Assembly (NCBI GenBank): GCA_003545515.1 | Contig: DPYD01000026.1 | Location: 1 to 7,108, forward strand | Direction: 5' to 3' | Source: Candidatus Kaiserbacteria bacterium | GTDB lineage: Bacteria; Patescibacteriota; Minisyncoccia; Phycocordibacterales; UBA2100 | DNA: 7,108 bases | Shown here: positions 6,464-7,108 of the stretch, piece after piece | How the letters are laid out: each line of letters opens with the position of its first letter | Numbering within the stretch: position 1 is the stretch's first letter | Notes under the pieces: model-generated | Told to the model about the DNA's origin: nothing | Seen by the model: the letters and a program-made list of their open reading frames with translations, nothing else | Database searches by the model: none | Made by a program: the position numbers and the translations under genes

Positions 6464-6604
6464 TAGCAAAGTAATGTATTGCATACACCTCGTTTGTGTT
6501 TGGAATGGACAACAGTGAATCATAGACCCCAAAAAACCTAAGGATATAGTGTCGAAAATGTCCTAGACATAAACATATTATAGAAAGAATCTTGTCGCTC
6601 CTAC

Positions 6605-6688
6605 GTCTATAGAGTTGATCCCCACACCAATAACTTAGGACTCTTTTGTCCATCTATAGACCCAATGTTTGCTTTGTTTGATGTGGGG
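6605..6688. repeat. Interleaved inverted repeats with pseudoknot topology
   Basis: GTCTATAGA (6605-6613) is complementary to TCTATAGAC (6653-6661). CCCCACA (6620-6626) is complementary to TGTGGGG (6682-6688). The order A-B-A'-B' allows an H-type pseudoknot in RNA, with a small GGAC/GTCC hairpin (6638-6641/6648-6651) inside. The eight-base core TCTATAGA is itself a palindrome, so the two copies could instead be a pair of binding sites for a dimeric protein, 47-48 bases apart. Confidence 0.5.
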
Positions 6689-6693
6689 GTTGA

Positions 6694-6707
6694 CTCGTCC
6701 CAACGAG
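6694..6707. repeat. Small hairpin CTCGT-CCCA-ACGAG
   Basis: A perfect five-base stem with a four-base loop begins 6 bases after the TGTGGGG arm. It continues the run of RNA-like structure between the interleaved repeats and the terminator-like hairpin. Confidence 0.5.
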
Positions 6708-6721
6708 GAGGGTATTGTGGC

Positions 6722-6766
6722 GCCCGTAGCTTGTAGAGCTAGAAGGTCTCATAACGGGCTATTTTT
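6722..6766 (+). terminator. Candidate intrinsic terminator with branched, tRNA-like stem
   Basis: GCCCGT (6722-6727) pairs with ACGGGC (6754-6759), followed by TATTTTTG (6760-6767). Inside is a second hairpin AGCT-TGTAG-AGCT (6728-6731/6737-6740). A GC-rich stem plus T-run fits rho-independent termination on the plus strand, probably for an RNA upstream, though the 26-base interior is larger than usual. The text of the stem also resembles a tRNA 5' half. Confidence 0.45.
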
Positions 6767-6775
6767 GCTCACAAG

Positions 6776-6784
6776 TTATCCACA
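6776..6784 (+). other. Perfect DnaA box TTATCCACA
   Basis: The nine bases match the consensus DnaA binding site exactly. I find only one box and no DnaA gene in the window, so an origin is not supported here. One box could mean DnaA-controlled transcription, an edge of an origin region lying to the right, or chance. A perfect 9-mer is unlikely in so short a non-coding stretch but not impossible. Confidence 0.4.
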
Positions 6785-6797
6785 AACTAGAGAATTA

Positions 6798-6811
6798 GGC
6801 GCTGTAGCGCC
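6798..6811. repeat. GC-rich hairpin GGCGC-TGTA-GCGCC
   Basis: A perfect stem of five bases with a four-base loop lies between the DnaA box and the TATAAT box. No T-run follows on the plus strand. On the minus strand the stem is followed by TAATTCTC, also not a terminator. It could be a protein-binding palindrome just upstream of the promoter-like element. Confidence 0.45.
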
Positions 6812-6822
6812 CGAGGCCTGCT

Positions 6823-6832
6823 GATATATAAT
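6823..6832 (+). promoter_or_regulatory. Candidate promoter (-10 box) of the structured region
   Basis: A perfect TATAAT (6827-6832) is overlapped by an extended-type TGATATATA (6822-6830). No clear -35 is found 16-18 bases upstream. Transcription would begin at about 6838-6840 and run through the hairpin series that follows. An ATG lies 7 bases after TATAAT, the same spacing as for other starts in the window. Confidence 0.4.
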
Positions 6833-6839
6833 TGCGCTG

Positions 6840-7064
6840 ATGTCGCTGAGGTTTCTTGGCGCATCATCAAAAGCAGGAATGGCGGAGTGCTGTTCTCTGT
6901 TTAGTTCGTTGACAATTTTATAAGGAAATCAAACGTACTAATTGAAATTAGGTGCGGTTTCGTAGTATGCGACCGCGCTGTAATAATGGCGCTAAAATCT
7001 CAACGCTTATGAGCAAGTAAAAAATAACGTTGAGCGTGCGCATCTTTTCTGAAAATCAGTTTTG
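6840..7064 (+). ncRNA. Candidate structured RNA of unknown class
   Basis: After the TATAAT box the sequence can form consecutive stems: TGATG (6838-6842) with CATCA (6862-6866); CTAAT-TGAA-ATTAG (6938-6951); a long hairpin pairing 6952-6958 with 6972-6978 (one G-U) and continuing 6961-6964 with 6968-6971 across a GTA loop; CTCAACG (6999-7005) with CGTTGAG (7028-7034), extended by GCGC (6989-6992) with GCGC (7038-7041); and CTGA-AAA-TCAG (7049-7059) followed by TTTTG, a weak terminator. The hairpins are packed end to end, as in tracrRNA-like, effector-guide or riboswitch-type RNAs, but no known class is recognised. A short frame for 27 residues (6840-6923, MSLRFLGASSKAG...) lies at its 5' end and could be an alternative or a leader peptide. 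The right edge of the window cuts off whatever follows. Confidence 0.35.
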
Positions 7065-7108
7065 TCCGGTAACTCTTGTACGACCGATCAACGGAATTCC
7101 ATATTACT

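Larger units (their letters stand above)
6464..7108. other. 645-base region without a convincing gene, rich in inverted repeats
   Basis: No frame here gives a protein-like product. The longest reading (6429-6653, minus) overlaps the end of the winged-helix gene and has no family features. The region holds perfect inverted repeats at 6605-6613/6653-6661, 6620-6626/6682-6688, 6694-6698/6703-6707, 6722-6727/6754-6759, 6798-6803/6806-6811 and a series from 6938 on. It also holds one DnaA box and one good TATAAT. I searched by eye for tmRNA, RNase P, SRP RNA and complete tRNA signatures and did not find them. Confidence 0.6.

Noticed and set aside
6429..6653. Minus-strand 74-codon frame in the 3' non-coding region
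   Set aside because: It overlaps the end of the winged-helix gene, crosses the interleaved repeats, and its Cys/Tyr/His-rich sequence resembles no protein family.
6909..6924. TTGACA and TATAAG as a promoter
   Set aside because: The two hexamers are only 4 bases apart, far too close for sigma-70, and no -10 occurs 16-18 bases downstream of TTGACA.
6464..7108. tmRNA, RNase P RNA, SRP RNA or T-box
   Set aside because: The defining conserved sequences of these RNAs were not found on either strand; the GGTGCGGT...ACCGCG match to a T-box is only partial.

Overview
The window most likely comes from a Candidate Phyla Radiation (Patescibacteria, Parcubacteria-like) genome. The reasons are very small genes with family features I associate with that group, long AT-rich imperfect palindromes and heptamer repeats between genes, few Shine-Dalgarno sequences, and -10-like boxes placed only a few bases before start codons. 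The taxonomy is inferred; no ribosomal RNA or complete marker set is present.

Layout. (1) 21-236 (-): a small two-helix membrane protein ending in a CxxCxxC motif. (2) 276-1040: a type II toxin-antitoxin pair (+; antitoxin 487-714, RelE/ParE-like toxin 683-949). It sits between two diverged copies of the promoter and 5' end of an elongation factor P gene, both pointing the other way (276-428 and 946-1005). (3) 1122-5419 (-): a cluster in the order ftsK, a membrane-anchored Ig-like protein, recA, and a small Cys-containing membrane protein whose start overlaps the recA stop by four bases. The gap after ftsK holds two heptamer tandem arrays, and the gap before recA holds a long imperfect palindrome. 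(4) 5420-5647: a divergent intergenic region with hairpins and two likely promoters. (5) 5648-6463 (+): a helical protein with a C-terminal winged-helix domain, of unknown function. (6) 6464-7108: 645 bases with no convincing gene but many inverted repeats: an interleaved (pseudoknot-capable) pair, a terminator-like hairpin that resembles the 5' half of a tRNA, one perfect DnaA box, and a TATAAT box followed by a series of tight stem-loops that looks like a structured RNA running towards the right edge.

Functionally, ftsK (chromosome translocation at division) and recA (recombination) form the housekeeping core. The toxin-antitoxin pair and efp fragments look like accessory DNA that rearranged beside it. 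The 3' end of the window, a DNA-binding protein followed by dense RNA-like structure, is the least explained part and the best candidate for something undescribed.
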